DNA of 64,000 nt from Undaria pinnatifida. Lineage: Eukaryota; Sar; Phaeophyceae; Laminariales; Alariaceae. Positions within the stretch are counted from its first letter, which is position 1. Each line of letters begins with the position of its first letter. The stretch is from NCBI GenBank assembly GCA_012845835.1, contig JABAKD010000002.1, positions 23,788,518-23,852,517 of the forward strand. Direction: 5' to 3'. The notes below the pieces were generated by a model that was not told the DNA's origin, did no database searches, and worked only from the letters and a program-made list of their open reading frames with translations. The translations under genes and the position numbers were made by a program. Shown here in pieces: positions 1 through 9,922 of this stretch.

Positions 1-216
1 AGGAGATAGATGGTGGCCGCAGACGGCGAAACCGGACGGGGATAGGATAAGCAAACAATTTTTATGTAGTATATGGAAAAAACGTAATGAGCACCCAAAT
101 GTTGGAGGTGTCCCATTAGGAGTAGGAACGGTGCTCCGTCTCGAAGGGATGCGTGGTCAATGGTCAAAAGACTAAGGCAAACAACAAATGAGTACCCCTC
201 CCCGTCCCCCCCCCCC
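1..216 (+). mobile_element. 3' tail of a LINE copy, truncated by the window edge
   Basis: Nearly identical to 5423-5634, the end of the LINE described below: the same GATGGTGGCCGCAGACG, GTTGGAGGTGTC, GGAGTAGGAACGGTGCTCC and ATGCGTGGTCAATGGTCAAA blocks in order, ending in AAATGAGTACCCC and a C-run. The body of this copy lies left of the window. Confidence 0.85.
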
Positions 217-224
217 GGTTGAAC

Positions 225-640
225 TAACCACATTTTTTTCCCATACCAAAATACAAACCAAACATAGACACCAACTGACTCAACGAACCATTTTTGTTTC
301 CCCATAACAATCCACAAACCGGATATAGACATGAAATAACTCAACTAACCAGTTTCTTTTTCCAAACCAATCCACAAACCAGATTTAGACATGAAACGAC
401 TCAATGACCCATTTTTGTTTCTCCATACCAAAAAAACTGTGAAACGACTCAATGACCCATTTTTGTTTCCCCATACAAAAAAAAACTGGATATAGACGTG
501 GAATACATCAATCACCCTTTTTTTCCCATACCAAAACACAAACGAGATATAGATATGAAATTATTCGACTGACCATTTTTATCGTACCAAAGCAAAAACC
601 AGATTTAGACATAAAATAAAGCAAATACATAGTTGATATA
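225..640. repeat. ~60-bp AT-rich minisatellite
   Basis: Six to seven degenerate units built on CCATTTTTGTTTCCCCATAC and CAGATATAGACATGAAACGA followed by CTCAATGAC. It lies directly after the poly(C) end of the LINE tail. The short minus-strand frames across it are products of the repeat. Confidence 0.75.
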
Positions 641-1420
641 GATACCTGGTAAATCTTTTCTTCTATATCGCAACACGCTGCAAGTATAAAAAGCATAAAA
701 TATAGACCAAAGCCGGGCATGACGGTGAACCACCCTACGTGCACACACATAGATACAGCAAGGTCACTCCGACATGTTACATACGCATGAAGGTCGGATC
801 TCGTGGTGAGATACCCGGGAAACATTACCGATTTCCATTGGGCGGTGGAAATCTGGCCTGACATCATCCTAAAATCCCCGACACAAGGTGCACATGCCAT
901 GCGCCGAATGAAGGGGAGGGGTAGATGATGCATGACAATAAAGTCAGACCTACTGCGCTCATGAAACGAACACCTTGCCAATGACCGACCATATGACCAA
1001 AGAGAGGGAGCGCAAGGCGGTACGTAGATATCTTGATCTCTTGAAGGATAGAAGCCGGTACAAATTGTAGGGGAATCGTTGGCCAAGCTTTCGACAGCGA
1101 AGGTCTACTCGGGAGCATTAGTGGGGTAGCTACCCATGGTGAAGCGTACATACGATGGAGAAAGCGACATACGGGGCATCCCGATGTGTGAGTAACACTT
1201 TGTGTTATGCAAGGCGTCCTTGAACGTTGCATAGTATAAATGGTATAAATGACCTCCCTGGAGGAAAGCAACCAGTGCAGCAGAGGGGCAAGAAGATAGA
1301 TGATACGATTGTGGGACGCCGGCAAGGTTACCGTGCAGATCGCCTGACACAAATGTGGGGTACTTGTGTTGGGGGTGCTGAACTTGGCTCCAGGCTACGA
1401 GCTCGTGTCGGAGACACTAT
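641..1420. other. No recognised feature
   Basis: About 780 bases between the minisatellite and the LINE. Overlapping minus-strand frames exist but have no domain signature and no repeat partner that I can see. It may be host spacer or the degraded 5' end of the LINE. Confidence 0.4.
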
Positions 1421-1622
1421 TTAGTGTGGTGCGCCGGCAAAAGAACTGAAAGACACCAGACCCTCAACAAGTACTAAGATTGGGAAGTCCCAGTAACTTT
1501 GAACATTTCCGACTGCCAACAACACGAAAAACAAGCTGGAGATATTCTCGGAAGAGATTGGGAGATAGACGGCGAGGAAGGGTGGGTGGAAAAGGAAAGA
1601 TTGGAAGGGTAAATCACTAGTA

Positions 1623-2075
1623 GTGCTGATATTTGGAGTTCCTAGCGACATGACGAGAATAGAGTTCAAGAAGAAGTGCAACGAGGTAGGGCTGTACTGC
1701 TTTGAAATAGGAAAAGTGGAAAGGGAAGGAGAGCATTTCAGAGCCACGCTCACACCGAATGCGTGCACGGAGTGGCAGAGAAAAGAGACAGCAAAAGTGT
1801 CGGCATGGGTAAGAAGACTAGGATGGAGAGTGTGTGTTGCTAATGGAATAGCGGAACTAAGACGTAGTCCTAAAGTAAACGGAGACAAGGGGAGGCAGGA
1901 GATAGCAAATGGCCCAAAGGATATGGGGGAGAACAATGGTGGTGTAGAACAGACAAAGACGAAGCCAGAAACAGAAGCAGAAATACAGTTCACAGTAGAG
2001 AGAATAGGAGTAGTAAAGACGGAGAAGGAACAAAAGACAAAAGTAGAGTGGATAGCCAAGCGAAGAATAAGTTGA
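1623..2075 (+). pseudogene. LINE ORF1-like segment
   Basis: 150-codon frame: LLIFGVPSDMTRIEFKKKCN, then GLYCFEIGKV and HFRATLTPNA. A beta-alpha-beta pattern with this spacing is compatible with the RRM-like fold of some LINE first proteins, which bind element RNA. The second half is Lys/Glu-rich and disordered. It stops just before the endonuclease frame. The family call rests on position and pattern only. Confidence 0.4.
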
Positions 2076-2845
2076 GACCAGGATCACGGAAGGTATCTGG
2101 ATTCGCCGCGGAAGAGCGCAAAAGGCTAGAAATAGTCGAACAAGTAAGTAATCGCGACCTAGATATAGTGGGAATTCAAGAGTAATGAGAGAAAGAGTGG
2201 GAGGGGGATAGGATGCGAAGTTGGAGGGTACTCATGGATAGGGAAAAAGAAAAAGGGGCAGGATAGCAAGAATAGGGGGGCGGGGGGAGTAGGATTCCTA
2301 GTCAAATAATGGTTGTTGTAACATAATAGAGGTGATCGAAGACACAAAATATGACGAAAGCATATGGTTAAGGGTACCAGGGGAGAGGGAAGAGAATCAT
2401 TTTTTTCTGGGAAACATCTACATGCCCCCAGAGTCGAAGAGTACGGTGAAAGAGATAACAGAAGTTTGGAGAGATAGCAGTAGATCTACAGAAGTATAGA
2501 AAGGCAAGGAGGAGTAGTGTTAGTGGGATATTTTGATTCAAGAATCGGGAAGGCAAGTAACCCGAATGAAAACATTGGACGACATGGGGAAGTAACAAAA
2601 AATAATAATGCGGCAGAGATGTTGGAATTCCTTAAGAGCAACGGAGACGAAGACGTTGAATGACAGAGTAAAGAAGGCAGGGCCAGAATGGACTAGACAG
2701 TGCATACAAAAGGGAGAGATATCCGCTCTTGACTTCACCGTGATAAAAAATGAAAATGGTAGGGAGACGGAAGTACATGTATGCGCGGCGGACGTAGGAA
2801 GTACTGACCACTGTCTAATATGGACAGCCAACAGACGAGAGTTAT
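2075..2845 (+). pseudogene. LINE apurinic-type endonuclease domain, broken
   Basis: Read across several frames. Recognisable blocks are RDLDIVGIQE (metal-binding Glu strand), GGVGFLVK, LGNIYMPPES (N-x-Y-x-P), VVLVGYFDSRIG (normally V-G-D-F-N, here Asp to Tyr) and STDHCLIW (normally S-D-H). This is the order of an APE endonuclease, which nicks target DNA to prime reverse transcription. Multiple stops and the lost Asp mean it is inactive. Confidence 0.7.
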
Positions 2846-3739
2846 CAAGAATAGACGAGGTAAGAAATTGTACAGATGGAGAATAAATAAACTAGAGTAA
2901 GAAAAAAAACAGCGAGAGTTCGAAGAAGAGATGGCCAAGAATGCAGAGCGTTTTTCCGAGCTGTTGGAAAGCATAGGTACAACAGAGAACGATAAGGAAC
3001 GAGATAGTGCAGGAGACAGGAATATTGAAGGATGGGAGCAATTGGTAAAAAACACAGCAAGTGAAGTAATAGGGAAGAAGTTGATACTATGCAACAGAGC
3101 AGTAAAATCGTGGGACGAGAAGTAAAAGAGGCCATAAGATTAGGGAGAGAGGCGTACGCAAGATATACATCGAATAAGACTAGGACAGGATGGGAGGAGT
3201 ATGCTACGGCTAGAAAGAACGTAGAATAAATGGAAGAGAAGAAGACGAAGGGATTATGGGAAGACGTAATTTATAAAGCAAATAAAGACTTTGATGGCGG
3301 GATGAAGCAGATGTGGGTAGGGATAAAAGGGATACTGGGTCTACAAGCAGGCGAGGCAGACACGGGAATAGCTACATTGAGATCACAGAACGGTAAAATA
3401 GTTAGCAGCTCGAAGGGGAAGCGGGAAGTACCTGTAGAACACTACCGCATGCTAGGAATACACCAGCCAACGAAACGTTCGACGCAGAATTCGAGAAGGA
3501 AATCATCGCGTGGGCAGAGGCGAATGTAGGTGCGTCAGAAAGGGAAGACCTGGTTCAGACGGGTTGCAGAGAGAGTTTACAAGACAAGAAGCAAATAAAT
3601 GTGTAGCTAAACTTGAGAATAGAAAAGCAGCAGGGGCAAATGAAATAGTGTATGGGGTTAGGTATGCTTACCATGATGGTTATGTTGTATAATTGGATAT
3701 GGAAAAACAAGTAGCCGCCTAAGAGATGGAGAGAAGGAG
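2846..3739 (+). pseudogene. LINE linker between endonuclease and reverse transcriptase
   Basis: Fragmented, Lys/Glu-rich frames (for example 2931-3125 and 3230-3529) sit where LINEs carry the connecting region. At 3575-3660, FTRQEANKCVAKLENRKAAG matches the segment just before the RT fingers in many LINEs (K-L-x-N-x-K-A-x-G). Stops interrupt it repeatedly. Confidence 0.55.
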
Positions 3740-4713
3740 TAGTAGCAAACTTATTCACGAAAGGAGATAAGGCTGACCCGGGGAACTACCGAAGGATAAT
3801 GCTATTAAGCACCGTAGGCAAAACATTCTGCAAGATTTTGAACGACAGAATGGGAACAATGTTGTTGAAGGACAAAAAAATAAGCGAAGGGCAAGCAGCA
3901 TTAGGCCAAACCGTAGTTGCGTAGACCATGTGTACACATTAGGTAAGATAATTCAAGGTAGGAAGGACGCCGGGCTAACGACGTACTGTTTCTTCCTAGA
4001 TGTACAGAAGGCCTATGACACAGTATGGAGGAATGGCTCGTGGAAAAATATGTTGGAAATTGGGATCAGAGGAAAGATGTGGGGAATGATGAAAATATCG
4101 ACGGAATGTGCGAGAAGTGAAGTGATGCTGGACGGGGGAATATCCAAGTCTGTTGATATTTTACAAGAAGTTGCACAGGGATGTACACTATCACCCAATC
4201 TATTCAAGGTATATATTAATGGCATGATAGTAGCAGTCGAAGAAGCAAAGCCAGGAGTCGGTGTCGGGGTTGATGTTTGCGAATGATTTCGTGGGGATAT
4301 CCGAAACACCCGAAGGATTGCAGAAACAGATAGAGAAAACACTAGATTACATTAGGAAATGGAAAGTGACAGAGAACGTGAAAAAGTGCGCAGTAGTTGT
4401 ATGTAACGAAGATAAGGTGAATCCGGTACATTTTCAAATGGAAGTGGGGAAAGATGAACTACCGATCGTAGACCAGTATACGTACCTTGGCGTAGAGGTC
4501 TCAAAGGATTGCTCTTGGGGTGCATACATAGCGAAAGTAATAGGAAAGGGTAAATCACAAGTAGGCAAGATGGATGCGATACTAACAGTCCCGCACCTTG
4601 ACAATAGGATTAAAATATGCATTCTGATTAATGTGATTGTACCAAAGTTACAGTACGCAAAAAAAGTATGGGAAGGGAACGCGGAGTTCGTAAAACAACT
4701 GGAAACAGTGTAG
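3740..4713 (+). pseudogene. LINE reverse transcriptase domain, frameshifted
   Basis: GNYRRIMLLSTVGKTF (fingers, 3780-3830), FFLDVQKAYDTVWRNG (motif A, about 3990), AQGCTLSPNLFKVYING (motif B, about 4180) and, after a shift near 4255, LMFANDFVGISETPE (motif C). Motif C should read F/Y-A-D-D; here the first Asp is Asn, removing a catalytic metal ligand. The thumb-like continuation (QYTYLGVEVSKDCSWGAYI) is intact to 4713. In active elements this enzyme copies element RNA at the nicked target. Confidence 0.85.
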
Positions 4714-5068
4714 ATGACAGCAGCTAAAAAGATACTAGGATGCTCAAGTACGTCGAGCAATACAGTATTAAGAGCAGAACTAGGAATGTACCTACTTGAA
4801 ACAAACAGAGACGTGAGAAAGTTGAAATGACAACATAAAGTAAATAATGCGCCATAAAAGAGGTTGCCAGCCATACTTGATGGGGCTGTATGGGAGAAAA
4901 CAACAAAAGGGCGAGCTGGAATAAGATGGGGTAACTTAGTCGAGAAAGTATGGAAGGATTTAGGGGGAGACCAAGGAGAAATACTGTCTATAGAGAAGTT
5001 TGGCGGGTACAAGACAGAAGTAAAAATAAAGAATACAATGAAGGGAAAGGCAAGCGCTAAGAAATAAG

Positions 5069-5470
5069 GTGAACGAGGAGAAGCACTTAGAGATATACGG
5101 GGGGTTGAGGGAAGGCATTGGAATGAAAACGTACCTGCACGGCCCAATGGACTACGCGAAAAAGCTGAAACTGCGATTTCGTGTAGGATACCTGGTCCTA
5201 TCAGAAAGAAGAAAGAGATATATCAGTAGTCGGGAGGAGGACGTGGCTACAAACATGTGCCTGTGTGGCACAACAATAGAGAGTAGGACTCACATAGTAG
5301 GAGAATGTGAAATATACAAGGAGGAACGAGATGCGTTAGAGAAGGAGATGAGGAAATTAGACGTGTGTGATATGGTAGGGTTTGTTAGACTAGAGAGTAG
5401 CGAGAAAACGATCGCTATCCCCGGAGATAGATGGTGGCCGCAGACGCGAAACATGACGGGGATAGGATAA
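5069..5470 (+). pseudogene. LINE C-terminal region with Cys/His cluster
   Basis: 133-codon frame. CLCGTTIESRTHIVGECEIY gives C-x-C-x(8)-H-x(4)-C, the zinc-knuckle-like cluster found near the end of many LINE second proteins. It then ends in SEKTIAIPGDRWWPQTRN and a stop. The same C-terminus, more degraded, is present at 16,560-16,730. Confidence 0.7.
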
Positions 5471-5636
5471 GCAAACAGTTTCTATGTAATATATGGAAGA
5501 AGCGTAATGAGCGCCCAAATGTTGGAGGTGTCTGTAAGGAGTAGGAACGGTGCTCCATCTCGAAAGAGATGCGTGGTCAATGGTCAAATGACGAAGGCAA
5601 GCAACGAATGAGCACCCCCCCTCCCCCCTCCCCGTT

Positions 5637-5822
5637 GCGAGAGTCTATGGTCATTCGACTACGGCCATGCACAAACCGAGTACCCCTCCCCACCCCCCGC
5701 CGCCGGGCGATGCATGCCTGGTCGGCGAAAACCCAACGTGCTCCGTCCCGGCATTGTAGGGATGCGAGGGCCAATAACCATAAGACCACGTCTGTGCATG
5801 AAATGAGTACCCCCCCCCCCCA
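5637..5822 (+). repeat. R1 retroelement tails, two in tandem
   Basis: Two copies of the R1 3' end (GTCATTCGACTACGGCCATG and TAGGGATGCGAGGGCC blocks), each closed by GAGTACCCC and a C-run. They directly follow the LINE tail, so three related poly(C) ends lie in a row. Confidence 0.7.
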
Positions 5823-6070
5823 ACGCCCCCTCCTTCCTGTGCATACCCCCCGTCTACGCAATGCCACTGTAAAAAACAGGAGAACCTTTCCTCCTACCGA
5901 GCCACCGCAGGACAACTGGCGGGCGCAGATGGAAGGAATAAGATCCATGCGAAAATCGCGTGACGCGGCGGTAGATTTCGCCGGAGCGGGTGCACTGAAG
6001 GAGTCAAGCTCGGGCAGTGACGACGACGTACGATTCCAGGCAAGCCGTGAGCATGCATTAGAGGTGTCCC

Positions 6071-6342
6071 AATAAGGCGGTCTGAGTAAGGCGGTGTCCC
6101 GATATAAGGCGGTCTGAATAAGGCAGTATCCCGATATAAGGCGGTCTGAATAATGCGGTATCTCGATATACGGCAATCTGAAGAAGGCGGTATACCGATA
6201 TAAGGCGGTCTGAATAAGGCAGTATCCCGATATAAGGCGGTCTGAATATGGCGGTATCTCGATATACGGCGATCTGAAGAAGGCGGTATCCCGATATAAG
6301 GCGGTCTGAGCAAGGCGGTATCCCGATATAAGGCGGTCAAAA
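6071..6342. repeat. 32-bp minisatellite (AAGGCGGTCTGA family)
   Basis: About 8.5 units of ATATAAGGCGGTCTGAATAA plus GGCAGTATCCCG with minor variation. Long minus-strand frames rich in DTALYRD/SDRLISGY are translations of the repeat, not genes. Looser GGCGG/TATAAGGCGG motifs continue to about 6460. Confidence 0.9.
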
Positions 6343-6459
6343 TCGCTTGGCAACACTGAGGAATTGCACCCATACCCTAGAACGACTAAGGCGGCTTCTC
6401 CCTATAAGGCGGTCATATTGCTCTCGCACACCACCGCCTTACTGGGGGACCCCTATATA

Positions 6460-7380
6460 GTGCTGCTGTACAGCGTACTAAAGTATAGACTTGTTTGGGG
6501 CTGGTCGATGTTATATGCCCTGGTCGGTTACTTGCAGGATGTGTATAGCCACTCTTTTTTTGGTTGCAAGAGCTTTTAAACAGTTATCGTACCTGGCATG
6601 AGTGGCTATTAGGAACGCCTGTGTTCCCCCTTTTTCGCTTGAGCCACACCCCAGGGGAAGCCAAGCCAACCACATCCTGAAGAGGAGGCTTGTAGTCTGT
6701 CTGCGTGGTATTTATTTGTTCATGTATTCATGTATCATCGCTTTTACCTTCCAGCCTAACTCGCAAGAGAGTTTTACACTCTCAGGGACCTTCTGGAGAA
6801 GCCGTGCTCGTAGGTGTCGTCGCTTCTCCCGTCCTGCACGTGCCTTCATGTTTTATCGTGCATCGGGTTCAGCGTTCTTTCTGACCGCCGACTTCAATCG
6901 TGGTTACTGCTGTGGTATACCCATCTTAAGATCACCGTCGGGACAGCTAATTTCGTTTGTCTTATGTCAAGTTCCGGTCTTGTCTCGCTTTTGAGACCTA
7001 CTCGGTCTAAAACTGGGAAAAATTACCGAAACCGGTCTTAAAACGGGGTAAAGTGTCATGCGTTTAAGATTCGTGCACGGTATATTGATCGGGTGCAGCA
7101 AGGTCTACGAGCAAATGTACCCGGTATTGCTACGGCCGCAGAGGCAGCAGCAGCTAGAGGTATTTCTGTACACGAGCACGGCAGGGCGCTAGTGCGCTCG
7201 TGGGCTGGACTATCGTATCTTCGTAGGGTATTGTGCGTATATGCAGGAGGCGTTTTGCTTCCGAGTCGAGATCAAGCGTGAGGGACAGAAAAGGCACACC
7301 GGTCTTATCCAGGTTTACATCGGGACAAGACCATTTACCTTGTCTTGTCTATCCCAAAATCTTAAACCGGATGGTGCTAA
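6460..7380. other. No recognised gene
   Basis: About 900 bases with short plus-strand frames and no domain signature. I see no tandem repeat and no clear partner elsewhere in the window. Confidence 0.4.
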
Positions 7381-7600
7381 AGAGAGTATATGTCATGGAG
7401 TGCTCTCCGTAGATGGATAGTCTATGGATTCGACGTGAAACCATGTCATGGTGGGGGTGAAGCCACGTGATAGTAGATGTCACATTCACGTCAAGGCCAT
7501 CATAAAAGGGCGATAAATGTAAGCGACGGTGATGGTCCAGGCAGGGCTCCCCATCTTGTCACTGCCTGTCCTATCCTGTTCCTTATGGTATTGATAATGC
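7380..7600 (+). repeat. Dispersed repeat C, copy 1
   Basis: Shares TGGAGTGCTCTCCGTAGA, CGACGTGAAACCAT, CACGTCAAGGCCATCATAAA and a CCTGCCCTG-like end with 57,150-57,370, same orientation. Roughly 220 bp, non-coding, nature unknown. Confidence 0.7.
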
Positions 7601-7639
7601 CAGCCTCTTGTCTATAGGTAACGTTTCTTTTTTTTTTGC

Positions 7640-7790
7640 CCATCCCTTGTATTATCTTCGCACTTTTCCTTGCTCCTTCTCCATCCCTATGATATGATAG
7701 CCGCAACTTAGATCCGGGGTCACTAAACAGGTTCTTCTCCCCCCCTCCCCATTACGTACGTACGTGCCTTCGTTTGTTTCGCGAAGAAGA
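7640..7790 (+). repeat. Dispersed repeat D, copy 1
   Basis: Shares TATTATCTTCGCA, TCCTTCTCC, CGGGGTCAC and a CTTCTCC/C-rich end with 22,030-22,220, same orientation. Non-coding. Confidence 0.6.
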
Positions 7791-7978
7791 TTCCAGCCCT
7801 TTCTTCTCTCTTCGACTAGCATCGATTTTCACCACTGTAATGTTTATTTTATTTTTTTACTTCCAAGAGGTATTCTCCGACTTCAGAGCTATTGGAGCCT
7901 GTGTCTGTTCTTCACATTAAACTGGTATTTCCATCCATCTAATATACCATGATTTTTCACGGCTCGGGCCGTTTCTCG

Positions 7979-8256
7979 CGGGTCGGGTCGGGTCGGGTCG
8001 GGCGGGTCGGGTCGGATCGGGTCGGGTCGGGTCGGGTCGGGTCGGGTCGGGTCGGGTCGGGTCGGGTCGGGTCGGGTCGGGTCGGGTCGGGTCGGGTCGG
8101 GTCGGGTCGGGTCGGGTCGGGTCGGGTCGGGTCGGGTCGGGTCGGGTCGGGTCGGGTCGGATCGGGTCGGGTCGGGTCGGATCGGGTCGGGTCGGGTCGG
8201 GTCGGGTCGGGTCGGGTCGGGTCGGGTCGGGTCGGGTCGGGTCGGGTCGGGTCGGG
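7979..8256. repeat. (GGGTC)n pentanucleotide array, about 55 units
   Basis: Nearly pure tandem GGGTC with a few GGATC variants. It translates as VGSGR on one strand and DPTRP on the other, so the open frames here are artefacts. Confidence 0.97.
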
Positions 8257-8425
8257 GCGAATCAAGGTGGTCCGACCCGACCCGTGACATTTTACTACCT
8301 CCTGACCCGACGCCGACTAGACCTGTGAGATTTGGAATATCCACAGACCCGACCCGAGCGGATCGCGAGACTTGAAAACGTCCTGAGCGGACTCATGGGG
8401 CGGGTCATGACCCGCGAAAAGCTCA
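8257..8425. repeat. GACCC-rich spacer repeats flanking the pentamer array
   Basis: Inverse-sense GACCC clusters separated by AT-rich segments (GTGACATTTT, GAGATTTGGAATAT, CCTCCTGACCCGA). The same ~40-bp pattern recurs near 20.5, 61.0 and 63.5 kb. Confidence 0.75.
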
Positions 8426-8439
8426 ACATACATCCAGCA

Positions 8440-9403
8440 CAATCTGTGTTCGTGCCGTTGCCTCCTCCTGTGGGGGAAGAGCTTTGCGGTTACAATATAC
8501 TGAGTATATAGTACAGGGATGGATGCGGGTCATTCCAGATACAGGTGATTTGGCTATGCAATGCCCGAACGCAACGAATTCAGGGGCGGAACAGATGCAA
8601 GCCAGCACACGAGACTACGTGTCGCAAAGAAGAAAAAAACGAAGAACAACAAAGAAAGAAGAAAAACTAAAAATACTGAAAAAAATGGAGAAAAACCGGA
8701 AAGGAAGTAAAAGGAACGCAGGGGGGGGAGGGAAGAGGTACCCCGGAAGACCAAGAACGTTGAGTGAAACAAGACGCAAGACAAAAAAAAACAAAATTAT
8801 GCAATACAGACAGCCGGCAACAAAGTAGATGACCGCACCCAGCCAGCGTCAGGGGCAGCAACTGTATTAGGTTCCGAATGCACCTACTGCAGGAGGAGGA
8901 TCATTGTTGCATGGTCTGTCACCTGTTTACTGTTTCTCACGGCACTGGTGTCCATACCGTCATCACCGCCCCCGTACCCAAGACGAAAAAAAAACGAACG
9001 TGAAAAACAAAGCAAGCAAAAACGCAGCAACAAAACTGATGACACCACCCAATTGGCGTCGGGGAAGCACCCAGATCGGTTCCGAATGCAACTATTATAT
9101 GATACTATATGAACAGATTGTGGCGATGAGTTAATGCGAGAAAAGCAACAACAGCATTGGTTGTGTTGCTGCTACGATAGTGCTGCAGCTGTAGCAAATT
9201 GGTGGCGTCGCTTGTAGGAACAGGCTGTGGTATGTTCTTGGAAGTATTTTATTATTATTATTTTTTCGAGCTGGTCCGGTTTAGATTTAGACGCGATGGT
9301 TGAGTGGATTTTCACAGTTCAGTTGGGAGAAAGTCGAGCTGAAATTTTGCAAGGAGCCATGTACTGAGATACCCCGAGGGACTTATTTTACTTCGTAGAA
9401 TGA
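8440..9403. other. No gene; partial internal duplication
   Basis: Two segments (about 8815-8885 and 9020-9095) resemble each other: AACAAAGTAGATGACCGCAC against AACAAAACTGATGACACCAC, then GGTTCCGAATGCA in both. Lys-rich frames across A-runs are not convincing genes. Confidence 0.45.
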
Positions 9404-9922
9404 GTGAGATCACTATCTCGTCACTGTTATTACCATTGTGCTACGCCATCGGAGTATCGCAACAAAATGATATTACTCGACGTCATTAATGCGAATCCAA
9501 AAGCGGGGGTCCACATGCGGGCAGATAGCGCTGACCGAGGCGGACCAGCTGCTTTCAACTCTGAGGCGCGCAAGCGCAATCAGTATGCTCTTCCGGGACA
9601 GGTGTCCTTCGACGAACGCAGCTACAAACTTGCCACCCTCGCGGTGGAAAGCTTTCGGCGCCTCGGGAAAGAAGGCAGCGACCTGATTGATCAGGTACCG
9701 GCCGGCGTAGTCGGAGGGACGAACGGATCGTCCCTATTCCGGAAAGGCGTGTGCAAGGAACGCCTCTTCCGGATCATCTCTGTGACGACTCAGGTGGCGA
9801 TTTCGCGCCGAGTGGATAGGTACCGACTGGCTCCGAGAGACCGTCAGACCGCGAGGGGAAGGGAGGAAGGACCCGGAGGACTGCGGCCAATAACCTGGGG
9901 ATGGAACGTTGATGAGGAATAG
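9404..9922 (+). pseudogene. Retroelement-like C-terminal fragment
   Basis: 172-codon frame with balanced composition. RKRNQYALPGQVSFDERSYK, LATLAVESFRRLGKEGSDLI and DQVPAGVVGG resemble the conserved tail found after the reverse transcriptase in some retroelement families (N-x-Y, F/L-x-x-L-A-x-E-S, LG, DLI). No reverse transcriptase precedes it here, so it would be a fragment. The match is by pattern from memory; a host exon is the alternative. Confidence 0.35.

Larger units (their letters stand above)
1421..5634 (+). mobile_element. Degenerate APE-type LINE (non-LTR retrotransposon), nearly full length
   Basis: In order on the plus strand: an ORF1-like segment (1623-2075), an apurinic-type endonuclease (about 2075-2845), reverse transcriptase (about 3740-4713), a Cys/His C-terminus (5069-5470) and a 3' UTR ending in a poly(C) stretch. 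Frames are broken by many stops and shifts, so this copy is inactive. The left boundary is approximate. The 3' UTR recurs at 1-216, 16,600-16,900, 18,835-19,070 and, inverted, around 43.8-44.16 kb. The C-terminal coding region recurs at 16.25 kb. Confidence 0.85.

Noticed and set aside
5577-6373. Minus-strand frames of 159-259 codons with DTALYRD / SDRLISGY repeats
   Set aside because: Produced by the 32-bp minisatellite and R1 tails; no start context and no homology pattern.
7889-8344. Long frames coding for DPTRP / VGSGR repeats
   Set aside because: Translations of the (GGGTC)n array; they exist on both strands and have no non-repeat coding sequence.
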